Shown here piece by piece: positions 12,879-25,600 of a stretch of 64,000 nt of DNA (its first letter is position 1; each line of letters starts with the position of its first letter). Below the pieces are notes generated by a model. It did no database searches, was not told the origin of the DNA, and saw only the letters and a list, made by a program, of their open reading frames with translations. This DNA comes from Membranipora membranacea (lineage: Eukaryota > Bryozoa > Gymnolaemata > Cheilostomatida > Membraniporidae). A program made the position numbers and the translations under genes. The DNA lies in assembly GCA_914767715.1 (NCBI GenBank), contig OU612071.1, forward strand, positions 17,294,948 to 17,358,947. Direction: 5' to 3'.

Positions 12879-15800
12879 CTGTAATCAAAAGAACAACAAC
12901 GAATTATTTAAAGTGTCATAAATGCAGAATGAGATGACAATCTGCACGGCAACAGCAACATCATCATCGTCCTAGAAGGCCTAGTATTGTGGTTGGGGCA
13001 GGGGGTTTGGGATCGATAGCGAGTGACCTGCATGATCACGAAAAGCAAATGAAAACACCCTCAGATAAACTAACTACATGTAGAGGGTGATAGAAGGTTG
13101 GTTCACAGAGGACTGGAGACAGATGTTGCAGATATCAACATGTTGGGGATTTGGTCTAGGTAGAGAATGAGAATGGCAATTACCTCAATACAAAGATAAG
13201 CTGATGTCAGTACATGAAACAGCAGTCAATCCTATGGATTTACAATTCTTCACCTAATCTTAACCAGAGCCATTGTCTGCGTTTGACCCAAATTGAGCCA
13301 CGACATGAAGGGGATTAAAGCCTACATAATTACATTCTCACATAACTGGGAGTTCATAATGTCAAAAGCCTGTCAGGGATTGATTGATCGCAGAATGATA
13401 CATGATTTCAAATTTGAAATGAAATGTGGAGGTACCATCACCACATGATGCTCCGAACCAACCACAATCCTGACTATAACAGATTGTTCGTACTAAGTTT
13501 ATAAAATTATGAGAAGTCCCTCACACAAGGCCAATGCAAAAATGAGAAGAGGAGAAGTAGTTGACAACTGGAAATGCACAAACGACACATTACCACATAA
13601 ACAGGTTCCCTGTTGATGGGCAGGCAATCGGAGGATCTTATCATTGAAAAAGATGGCTGAAAGTTTCTACTCCGCCGATTGTAGGTTGGTAAGATGGTCG
13701 ATGAGAGGCTCCGACATACTGGTGATAGTCTTCAGCCAAGGTAGTTCTTAATACTGACATTGGGTGAGGTGTAAATTGGTAACCACACACTGATAGAGCG
13801 ATTTGCAGATGGCTGTTTTAATTTTTCACATGTGATTGGGTCGTTAAGAAAAGGCAGATAAAACAGAAACAATATTTGGTGAGTGGGTTCTAATCAGCAT
13901 CAGCGTTGGTGTTTGAAATTCCAAAGACTGATAACGCATCAAGCCTTGGTTCTACCATGGCAGGTCATAAATTTGAAATAGAGCCGGTAGACTAGACGGA
14001 CAAGGGCGATCACCTTCAGATTGACATGTGGGAGTGATTAATCTGGCTTGTATAATGTATGAAATATGGATATATTTGAAATGATGACAACAGCTCTACA
14101 AAATTGGACTTAAACCGGAGAAGCGATTACAATTGCTATCAAACTGTCTCATGTTATTCTGATGTCAGTCCACTGGAAACCATTTTGTCCACCAAGGCAA
14201 AACAGATAGAAAAGCCAGCCATTTTTCAATGACATGAGCAGAGAAAGGCTTACTTTAGCAGTCAGACTGGATATCCACTGTCAATTCCGGAAAGTGTTTA
14301 AAAATGAGAAAGTCTTTCAAATTATACTGACATAACCAGATGGTATGGCCTTCCAAACAAAGTAATTAACCAAACTAATCACCATCCCAGGAAATTGCAC
14401 ATTGAATAATTTATAGTTGCCTATAGAGACGGGAAGGTCATAAAACATCCTTTGACGTGTTGTGGGGGCCAGTAGGAAATTTACCATGTTTGTGGTTTTG
14501 GCGTTTATGAGAATTCAGCTAATGCATATTAAGTAGCCTTGTAATGTATTCAGCAACAAAGAGTGGCAGACCTGTTTGCCAGACGGTGCTGTCAGTTACA
14601 TCCAGGGTTGTCCAAATCTAAACACAGTCATCACCATGAACTGCATAGGCATAGGTAAGGAGTTATGGTAACCACACCAACATTGGGTGCTGGAGAGTCT
14701 TGGTGTAGAATTTATTCTAGAGTTTAAGTGTGGGTACTACATCTCACCAGCTATCAATGGAATGACACCAACCATACTATTATAAGCTAGATTATATAAT
14801 TGAGCTGAACAACTTTCGCTTCACTTTGTAAAATTTCAAGCATGACTACTTTTAGCTTCAGGCAATAGTAGACTGACCAGTTTATTTTGTGAAGATTTAT
14901 CAGCGTTGATTTTTGACCAGTCTAGTGCATTGTGGGGAGTCATCACCTGGCTGACATTGATAAGTTGATACTCTTGCGGTTTGAAGGCATAAAGAGCTGT
15001 GAATAAGTCACGGATCCATTAGCCAAACACTTGTGGTATCTATCGCTTTAGACCCTTATCTGTTTGCCTGAAACACTAGACACCCCCCCTCTATACAATG
15101 TTTTTTTGAGAACAAGATGATAGAAAATACTCTCTAGTTTATTAACAAACAACCTGTCACATTGTCTAAGTGAGTTTACTCCCAGATTACTTTGTTTGTA
15201 AACCTGTATTTTTGAACTTGTTCTAATGGCATATTTTCTCAAGTGTCCAGGACTTGAATTACCTTGGGAAGATAAGTAAAGAAGGGGATGCTTTTCCAGA
15301 ACTGGTCAATAAAAGTAGAATGAGTCACACGAAGACTAAAATCACAAAAGATGGCAATTCTGAACTGGCTGGCTTGTCGGCATACTCCCAAGTAAAGCTG
15401 ACATCCAAACACCAGTGCTTGGTATAAAAAGTGGCAAAGCATCAAAGATTTGCAACCAACCAATCACAAGATGGAAAGTGGTTGTAGAATAACAGAGGCT
15501 GCCGCTGCCAATGCAAACAATCATTGTGGCGGCAGGTTTGATTTCTTTAGCTGAACATGACAACACTTCGGTGTTATCACAACTGTGGCACAAGCCTGGA
15601 CACGCAAAAACCACCAACAGTTTAACACCTACAAGCTGAAACAAGAAGGAAGCAGAGAAATAGTTCAAATGCCAGAAATTCGATGGATTTCCTTTAGAGG
15701 GAAAGACCAATGAACCAATGAGAGGGAGTTTATTGGAAAGGTGGTGTGAATTTTGCCGCATGAATACGAATTAGCTGTGCTGGGAAGATATTTAAAGTTT

Positions 15801-18800
15801 TTGTCTGATGTACTTATCTAAATGTATTCATTTCAGCCCCCAGCTGTTTATAATCTAACAAGTAATGTTTTCAAAAGGACATAGTCACAAAATCCTATAT
15901 CTAAAACCTATTATTTGATTAGTAACCTAACACTGATGCTGAAATTCGATTATAATGGTGACCTTTTAAACACCAACAAATTGACCCCAGGAAATTTGGC
16001 CTGTAAGACGAGCTATTGCCAGCGGAGGTACCCGCCTAATTACCGTGATAAGGCTTCGGACAACATGGAAGACCAGCAGGACAGGTCACAACCTCACATC
16101 AACCTGTTGAAATATTGTTCGATTGCCATCCAGTCATAGGCTAATTACAGGTAAAAGTCAATGTCAAAATTAAGGAACCTAAGTGGGTAAGATAAATGTT
16201 CCTCCTCATACTAGAGGGTGAATGAAATAGGGTCAGAATCCGGGTAATAATTTAGAATTCCAATTATAATTTGGAGCAGATAGAGATAATTAGGAACGAA
16301 ATAAATCAAATAATTAGATATCGATGTGGTAACAAGCTGGGTCGGTCACCGAAAAGTGACTGATTTCACAAGCCAACACACAAGTTTACAAAACGAGCTT
16401 GTCTGTTAGCTCGGGAGGCCTGTTGTGAGTGAGTGAATATTAGAAGATGTTGAGGCCTAAATTACCCATGCTTTTCTGCAGTCAATGTTGCTTTATTGGA
16501 ATGCAAAAACAAGATGGTAATCTAAATATCGATGCGTCACTTTGTTGCAGCGAGCAACTTGTGTGAGACAAACCGCTCATTTTGGTTTCTGTAAAGCGCC
16601 TTGGTGAAATGGTAAGATGGTTGGGACCACAAGTGGTGCATCTTAAACAGCACTGACATTCACAGCAGATTAGTGTTGATCTGATTGGATCTTCCAGGTC
16701 CAATCATGAATGCATGGTGATAGATGATGGTGTTGATGGTGTGTGATTATGGAAATTAATCATGATGAAGTTGCCTTGAAAGCCATCAAACCAGATTATC
16801 CCTTCTGTAATGCCTGAGACAAAGCGGATTGGTTAAGCTGGAATGAGTGACTGGCTAGCATACAGTATTGCCTCTGGGAGGTGTGCTTTTTTGAAACAGG
16901 ATTTGGATGGGAAAACATTGAGAAATGGTGCTACTATGGTAACCTGAATAATTATGGTGGTTCAACCACAACCTGAAATACCTGAGTTCATGTTGAAACA
17001 AAGAGATTTTGCTGAGGGCTAAAAATGATGTCAGATATTTTAATTGAGAAACAAATCAAACTTAAAATGTCTTTATAGCTTTATAAAAACATGGGGGGAC
17101 ATCATCAACACAATATGAGCAAAAAATTTGGTTTTTCAAAAAAAAAGTCAAAACATGTAAAAAAAGTGAATTTGACTTGCTCATGATTGATTGCTTGTGA
17201 TGAATGGAGATCAACAATTGACTACAAAAAGCCTCAGCAACTGCCAAATAATTAATAACATGCAAACCGGGCAAAAAATCATGTTTAGATTGTGTTTCTT
17301 CACGCTTTATTTTTTGCTACCAATATACCAGCCAAGTCATTATTCTTCTTAGACGACCTACAGCAATGGGAAAGCTGGAATCCATGTTGCCTATAGATGT
17401 TGTGCAGAGGGAAGCTATGACAAGAGAATAGACAGGAAATGATAAGAATCAACCGGTCAGAAAGAAAGCTGGCAGCAAGAGGTCCAACTAAGATAGATGC
17501 GAGAGTAAGATAGGTTCTGATTTTCCTGGTGATGAGGCACCAAAGATTACCATCTAAAGATGGCGGATGCTCGGCCTACTTTTCAGACGGATAATTGTGG
17601 TGAGAATATTGATGGTCTAGTGTGCTAATCTGTTCCGTTGTCGGCCTTATTCATGATTTACTGATAATATTAATCGCAGTGCACTTTAACAACTATGAAA
17701 ATCGCATATTTCTGGTCTAGAGTTAGTGGAGGAAGCAGACAAGACTTATGGCATCTATCTGCGTATCCGCTTTTTAGAAAATAGGATGGCAGATATTTAT
17801 AAACGACCAACAAAGATAGAGATTACTCCGGATGTCCGAGAGATTTTAGTCAATTTGGATTCAAGTTTGTGTAAGAACAACACTTTTAATGAGGGTGTCA
17901 TTACCAAAGTCAGCATTCCTGGCAGCATCTTAGACAATTTTGATAGGATATTAGGAACCCACAGTTTATCCAAACCATTTGGTTGCTTGGTGTGTCAACA
18001 TTTTGCTATGCCATGACAATCAATTGATTTCAATTTGATTATCAAAATGTGTAGCCTGTGTTCCAACTACTTAATTTATAATTGGATGGCAGGCTTTAAT
18101 TTGAGGGGTTACTAATACGCAGTGACACCCAATCTCCACAAAGCAATGGATCCGCAAAACCACAAATGTTTGTTACAATTTTAAAAGCCAGACATGCCAT
18201 CTGACTTCAATCACCTTTTCCAAGGGCCGCATAAACATCTTCAGGGCAAAAATTGCGTCGGTTAAAAACCAAGTTGTCCTATGTTAATCTACAACTGGCC
18301 GAGTTATATTTTGTAACCAAACCCCACAGAAAGAGGAGCTGATGTTCATTAAGATGGCAACTGATGTGTTCCTAGAATCATGAGTTCTGAAAATGTTAAG
18401 CTGGATGCTAAAATATTATCAGTTGCTACCTGTTTACCATGGTTGGTGCTGCCGATTGTTGCATCATTGTAATGTTTATTCCAGTTTATTCATAAATTCA
18501 TAAACATAGGGCCCTAAATCTGGCACATCACCAAAATGAATAATGGAGTACATGATCTAATCTCAGCGTCTAGCTAGAACATGCTTGAGCCATGAGGCTG
18601 ATATGAAAGGCACCTCACTCGCTCAAACTTGAACAACAACATATAAGCAGCACCCTTTGGCCCAACCAGACTAAAGCAAACAATAAAAATAAAGTATTTC
18701 AAAAGAAAATGTGAAAATCTGGCATTCACTCCCATTTATAATTTAAAATAATATCGACAAAGGAAGAGCATCTCAGCTGGTCATAGGACTATGAAGAGAA

Positions 18801-19556
18801 CAAAGATAGTACATGATCTAATAACAGACTGTCATTGCTGAAACAGGCTGGCTGAAGAACTCCCTTAGAGCCCATAATTCTGACAAGTAAACCAACCTAA
18901 TAAGAGAGTGTTAGATTGGGTCTACATAAAGCTGTCGATTTAGAAGTTAGAGATTGCTAGAGTTATTTAGACGGGTATTATATGTAGTGAAGCATGTGTG
19001 ATACAAGAGCATCGAATAATCAACTAGCTAGTAACATGCTGTATCTAGGCTTAGGCTACCAGTAGAAATGGCAATCACAATCAACCGAACATCGTTGATA
19101 CAAGCACAGCAACTCATCAGCAAGCAACTACTATCAGATGAGCCAACAAGTAAATTCTCACACTGAACTACCAAGCAGCAGTCTTAGAGAAAGTTGACAA
19201 GTGAAAGAAGGGGAGAAGTAAGATGCCTCTACTGTATGTACTGGCAATGATGATGAAAGTGGTTTTTTGATGATGATGGTTGTGTCTGCAAAAAAGGGGG
19301 ACATGGAACACATGTTGGCAAGGGTATTAGCTAGATTTGATTATTTGTTTGGTTTGGTAGAAATCTATGGATTTACAGTGATTCAATGAAATACAGATAT
19401 TCAAATTTGACTGAAAACAAAGGCAGGACTACTCTTTTTGAAACTAAACTCAATCAAAATTAACAATGATGATTGAATTGATCAAATTACCCAACAAAAC
19501 AAAACTGTGAGTTACAACAAAAGTTTCTCACACAAAAATTGTTACAAGGCACTCAC
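12879..19556 (-). other. Long first intron of innexin gene 1; no gene recognised
   Basis: About 6.7 kb without a coding region I can support. There are chance open frames, for example 15342-15761 on the minus strand and 17726-18016 on the plus strand, but neither resembles a family I know or fits an exon chain. The content is AT-rich unique sequence with a few short local repeats. Confidence 0.5.
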
Positions 19557-19650
19557 CTGAGAATTGTTGGCCAGCAGTGATCAATAATTACAAGGCTCCA
19601 GTTCTTCTTAGCACCCGGACTCCGTTACAGCAGAGCAGCACACCACCTTA
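19557..19650 (-). other. Putative 5' non-coding exon of innexin gene 1
   Basis: On the minus strand a strong donor (CAG|GTGAGT) ends at 19557. The first coding exon of innexin gene 1 starts at an acceptor (12878) 25 bases before its ATG, so a spliced 5'UTR exon must exist upstream, and this is the best candidate seen. Its upstream edge is a guess. It would make intron 1 about 6.7 kb long. Confidence 0.4.
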
Positions 19651-19860
19651 GTAACTTCACTTTTCTTTTTGAAGAACCATTATTGAGATAGAAAATGGTT
19701 AGGATAGTTAGGGCGGAGCTTAAATAATAGCAGAAGATCCATCACCACATTTTGAGTTATATCATACCCTGATGGTAATTTGTTTTTAGGACAGTGTGGA
19801 TCCACCTCTTTATGGGCGGAGCTAAGTATGACAACCTGTTGATATGTTTAGAGAGAGGAG
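19651..19860. promoter_or_regulatory. Candidate bidirectional promoter between the two innexin genes
   Basis: This gap of about 200 bp lies between the putative first exons of the two divergent innexin genes. The 10-base core GGGCGGAGCT occurs at 19711 and again at 19814, each followed by an A/T-rich run, giving GC-box-like direct repeats about 103 bp apart in the same orientation. No clear TATA box is seen. The role is inferred from position. Confidence 0.4.
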
Positions 19861-19996
19861 CAATCATTGAGGGTTATAGAAGCCAGAGTAGAAACTCCTC
19901 AGGGAGAGAAATTTAGTGGAAGACAAAAGATTTCACCACTGGTACACAGGAGACCATCTGACAAGGAACCAAACGTGAACAAACACCAGCAACAAG
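19861..19996 (+). other. Putative 5' non-coding exon of innexin gene 2
   Basis: A consensus donor (CAAG|GTAAGC) ends at 19996 on the plus strand. The first coding exon of innexin gene 2 begins exactly at its ATG, right after an acceptor (TTGTAG, 22641-22646), so a spliced 5' leader is required and this is the best candidate. The left edge is unknown. The short open frame across it is not taken as coding. Confidence 0.4.
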
Positions 19997-22540
19997 GTAA
20001 GCCTCTATCTAACACTGTCTGTTTTAACTCTCCTCTAGTGTTTGCATTGACTTAAAAACTTGGTTGATCTTCATTTGGACTCTCTCCTGTATCTGAAACT
20101 TGTTCCTTTTTTTATTCCTTGCTGAGGGCATCATCTTTCCTTTTTCATTTCATTAATTATGTGTGATATCTCTAATTATTGGCCCGATATATTATAAGAT
20201 CTTCCATTAGATGTTGCGATGTTGAACATTTTTCGATTTAGTACCACCACGAACGATACCCAGCCAGCCAGATCTCATGTATGTGTAGTTGACAATATGA
20301 TTGTCATAGCTCACCGACACCATCATATTTAAGTTATATCTCCTTTCTTTTGTTCCCCTAAAAAATTACCCCAAGCACATATCAAATTATTCTAATTCCA
20401 CAAGAACTTATGCCATGTAATTTATTCAGCAGTTAAATAAGGTCACAAATTAATCATAGGGCAGATCCACCCTTGATTTGTAGAATTTTGAGACTTTAGG
20501 TGTTTTCAGTATTTTGTCGGCCATCAACTCCGCATAATTTTGACATTATCTATTCTCTGATATTTCTATCTATGCATAGCCTGTCATTATCATCCATCTA
20601 ACATCCCCACGCTCAAAATTTATCATCACTGATGTATTCCTAACCTCAACCATTGTCATGGCTCAGTGCGCACGCTAACAACAGCATTGAAGCTTGTACT
20701 GGTGACTTATCATAAATTATAATCTGAGCCTCTATATTAACTCATCCCATCTCATGTCTTCTTCATGCTTGACTTTGACAGCACTAATTCTCAGCCCACA
20801 ATACATTCTATTAAATTCAGGAATTCGGCTTGATGTCAAGCACATCTATTCAAATTTGGCCATTTGAGAGATAACAACAAATGACTTCATCCTTGTGATG
20901 AACTCCCTCTAATTGATTCACGTATTAAAAGTCATCGAGAATAAAATTACAATGGCAGAAGAAAAGAAATCTTATCACAACAAGTCATATTTTACTCATT
21001 TGAGTAATTATCTGCTCTTTTTTTGATTGAATCCTATGCTCATTAACACAGTCTGGCTTATTGTTTTGTATTTAGGTCAGATGCCCATAACTGAGTATCC
21101 ATTGTTTGTTGTTATCATTCAGTAAGCCTAATTAAGTCCTCAAGCAACATTTTCTAAGCAAATGAAACCTATAAGATAACTATACAGTGACCAACAATGG
21201 CCATAAATGAGGCCAAGATGTACATGTTGCTATTATGGCTGATGCCATAGCAAAAATAGGATAGTGATCCACAAGGCAGTTATAATAAATCCCATATCTT
21301 TGGCAAACTTTTAGCAACATGTACTTTAAAGACTATTCAGCAGCGAGAAAGGAGCAGCAACATGTCGTCACTGCCTATTTCAGCTCACTATCTTATTTGC
21401 CTCTTCTTATAAATAACGTGTCACATCCATTTAGTATCAATTACTAGAATAATATAGCTCCTTGATACACAACACATCTACGCATTAGAGTCGGCCATTT
21501 TGTCCTAGCGACAGTTTTTCTTGTGCTTGTCTTAATGTTTGAATTAACAGCAAGCCAGATCTTCAGTAACTGTTACTTTTCTACAAACACACGTTTTTCA
21601 TATCGCTGACACTCAAAAATCTTTAAACCACAGGCTATTTTCTTATCTGTGCAATAGTGTTAGTTAATAAACTTTGGTCACTGTTCGAACTCATTCCACT
21701 TTATCTGGCATTTTCCACTTTGGACGCTGATCTCAAAATATATTGGCTTATCTACCACATTCCATAATACGTGGAGTGGGGGTTTGGTTTATGTTATGAC
21801 TTTCCCTGGTGCTGCTGACTAAGTGAACGTAACATGAAGTTCCAGCTCTAATATTACTGGAAAGCCAAACCCTGTTCATGCTCCTCCTTCACTCTGTGAC
21901 TAAACCTGAACTAGCGACAGGTTGATCCATTTGGAAGCCTGAAGTAACTTGAGGGAAACCATGATCATTTTTGTGGCCATATTATCTTTATAAAGATTTA
22001 GGCTTTAGTGGGTATCATATTTCAGTCACTAATGCCATGCAGACTATCCATCTTTTTGTGAAGTAGATTACTAAAATAAGCAGCTTCTCTGTAAGATAAT
22101 ACATCCTTTTTTACTGACTCAACTAATGAAAATCAAGCTAAATTGTGATTGTCCTCAACAAATTGGATGCCCATGCCCCCCCCCCCCCCCCCCCGATCAT
22201 GCCTGCTACCACCTCACAAAGTCTTAAAATCACTCAGCATTTGTAAAAGATCAAATTGTGAGGACATACTGCTACATGTTTATGTTTTCACAATAAAGTA
22301 CAGCTAATTTTGCTCCTCATCTCTTTCAACATCCATCATCAAGCTCATATTCTTATGTGCAGTGTGTGGCATTACCTAATCACGAGCTGTCTTAATTCAT
22401 ATATCAACACAATACCATCTCATCCCACTCAAGAATATTTTGAGTCACATCTCAACTCTAAAGCAAACATTCAAATCAATGGATTGCCTTTTTTATTGCA
22501 AACATTGTTTTGACCTTGTTGCATTTTCAACTGAAATGTT

Positions 22541-22628
22541 ATGTCTTAAATGCATAAATGCAATGTCTCTAATGCATTAGGCCTATTGCAATGTATTAAA
22601 TGCATAAATGCACCGTCTTTAATGCATC
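22541..22628 (+). repeat. Two-unit AT-rich repeat before the first innexin coding exon
   Basis: TTAAATGCATAAATGCA followed by a GTCT(C/T)T and AATGCAT occurs twice at a spacing of about 50 bp, ending 19 bases before the exon. Confidence 0.5.
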
Positions 22629-22646
22629 TGTTATCCATCATTGTAG

Positions 22647-25600
22647 ATGTCTGGGTTTATCAGCGCCCTTAAGGGGGGTATAGAGTTGATGAAGAGAGGG
22701 GATGATGATTCTTACGATAGACTCAGCTCCCGTTACTCTGTAGCCATCTGCCTTGTCTTCGCCTTCTTGATCTCTGGAGGTAAGAAAGGCAGACACTACT
22801 TCTGCATGTCATTTTAACTATGGTTGTCTAAATTGAATCAAACCAGTAATACCTTGCCTTCTGACCGTGCTAGTCCAACTTGGCCCTTCATTCACTCCTC
22901 TTTTTATAGAAACCACCCAAAGTAGAGCAGCTGTATTTAGACATAGAATGTGCTTTATGCTGCCAAAAGTTGATCACAGTGAAAACAGAACAAAATAGAA
23001 ATGATGTTTTAGAGCACTGTCATAGATTTGATTTGCTTCTCCCATTTGATCCGATCCGATTACGTTATCTATTCTAGGCCAGTACATTGGTGACCCCATC
23101 GATTGCTGGACACCAGCAGAGTTCAGCGGACAGTGGACGAAATATGCGGACCAGTATTGTTGGATAAAAAATACGTACTATGTTCCCATGCAGGACAACA
23201 TTCCAGACCATGACCAGAGATCAGAACTGGAGATTACATACTACCAATGGACACCCATTATTCTCGCTTTCCAGGCTTTCCTCTTTGTAATCCCTGGACT
23301 TCTCTGGAAGGTATAGCTAGATATCTTATTTCTGGTAATTCTGTCAAAAACAAAATACAACGTACTGTGGAAACAAGGCTCTATCGTATATGTTGGTCAT
23401 CGGTATCGGGAAGGGAGACCCAATAGTATAAATTGTCGATTCATGACAATACCAACTGGAAAATCATGTCATGGACCGATAAGTAGCAGTATTATAGGGA
23501 GGGGACATTCAGAAAACCCTTATAAAGACCTTGAAAACCCTGTGAAACCTGGGAAAAACTTAATCTCAATAGTAATGTGTTATGAGTCAGATAATGGTCA
23601 AATATGTCCCCAAACAAATAAATTATTCTTCCCACTGACTCTTGGGTAACAATCTATTCCACTAATTGGTGCTGAACTTATTAGAAATTTAATCCACCTC
23701 AATCCCCTCAAAAACTTCCATTATACCTGCAATAAATAACCATGGTTAAGGCTTCAACCTCCACAATAATAATTCCTGTCTGGCTAATACCAGACATTTA
23801 TTGTCCTTTGTTTGGCTAAGTTCTCAAGACCTGCTAAGAAGTGTATTGTGGTCTTTTTGATTGCCTTGCTTAGCAATAAACTGGAAGGTGAAGCAATGAA
23901 TCATACTGAGAACTAATTTGTCTACACTGAATGACTTAGACACCAAAAAAACTTTAGAATATATACCTTTGCTCAACCTTTCAAGTATGTGCACTATTTT
24001 TCGCTGGCCAAACATATTCTCTTGATGCCTATCTTCAATATTCATGTTTAGATTTTTTTTTAAATTTAATTCGTTCGATATTTGCAGGTATTTTCCTCTG
24101 GAGCCGGATACGACATTCACCAAATTGTGAACACATGTAACTCCTCAGACAACCTTAACCCTGAGAAGAGAGATGGTGTCATTGCTTACATCACCAGCCA
24201 CGTTGATAGGCTACTTGGTAAGTAGGTCAAAGACCCCCACATTGTTTATTCGGTTAATGATGCCATGTGTGGAACATATTAGGTGTGTTATATTTTTCTT
24301 TGGCATATTTTTAATCCATAATGGCTTGATGTTTTTTGGGAGGTTCCAGTGGTTAATGCTTTGGCACATGTCATGTCCAATGGCAGCCATCTTGCTGACA
24401 TGTGCTCAATCGTATGAATTTATGAATTATGCATGTTCCATGCTCTGCAGGTGGCCAAACAAATTACTGAAAAGGTTTTTGGCTCCTCACCCCTCCCAAC
24501 TATTATATAACAGATCAAAAATTCATCTAGATGATTTAGTTGTTTTGCCACAAGATTAGCATTTGGCCAGACTGGTTGGCTGTATCTAGGATCCTGAATT
24601 CTGATTAATTCATCCCAAGCCATCTTTATAACCAATGACAGCTCCATCAATCATATTCATATGCCAATGCCATCAGTTTATCTGCTAATTTAATGTGAGA
24701 AAAAGTTTCTATTGACAGGAAATTTAAATATTTTAATATACTCTTAGACTCAACAGCAAAGAATATTTGTATGTTGATTTCATCAGTACTGTTGTTGAAG
24801 GCCTAAATTTGGTTCAATGTCCTGTTTTAAGAGGTGATGTTAAAACTAGCCATGACTGTTGTAATGAACTTCGGATGAGACCCCATGTCCAATCTGATAA
24901 AATTATCACTACCAACTGTAACTAATTACAACTGATGTTATATTATTTCAAATCCGGGTTTTCTATGCATACGAAACTCAGACCCTTTTTGTACTCATGT
25001 TATAAAACTATGGGGTCATGAAAAGGCCAAAGGCTATTCACGGCTTATCATACACCGCCCATTCTAATATATAATATAATTTTAAATGTAATATAATGTT
25101 ATGTGTAATATGATTTAATTTGTTATACAGGATACAGACGTGAGTACAGAGATGGAGGTATGGCCCGTATGAGACAGAGAGCCGCCGAGAAGTGCTGTAT
25201 GATCGGCAAGAGGTACGGAAACTACCTCTTCATCCTCTACATGGTAGTCAAGTTTTGTTACATCGGTATCGCAGTCTTCCAGCTCTACGCCCTCAACTTT
25301 GTCATCGGAAACGGTAAGACCTCGGGCTACCTGAGCACAGTTTATACCACCTCAATTTTGAGAGTAAAGATTTCAAAGTATGCATCTTCTCAAGCCTATC
25401 TTGACACGCTTTGTTCGGTGGATGGGGGATGAACTACAACTAAGCTTCTCAAGACAAGCTACATTTTCTCATAGCCTGGGTGTAACTGGTGATTGGAAGG
25501 AATGCTTAAACCCCCTCCTGGCTCATCTTTACAGGAGGTTTATACGCTAAACCACATTTTAAGTGGTTGATCTGGTTATCTTCATTTTACACTCTTTTTT

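Noticed and set aside
15342-15761. Minus-strand open frame of 139 codons
   Set aside because: No recognisable motif or family, and no partner exons; it lies in a large innexin intron and is probably chance.
17726-18016. Plus-strand open frame of 96 codons
   Set aside because: No ATG near the start, no family resemblance and no supporting splice context.
24173-24559. Plus-strand open frame of 128 codons
   Set aside because: Overlaps innexin exon 24088-24217 in another frame and runs into intron; a shadow.
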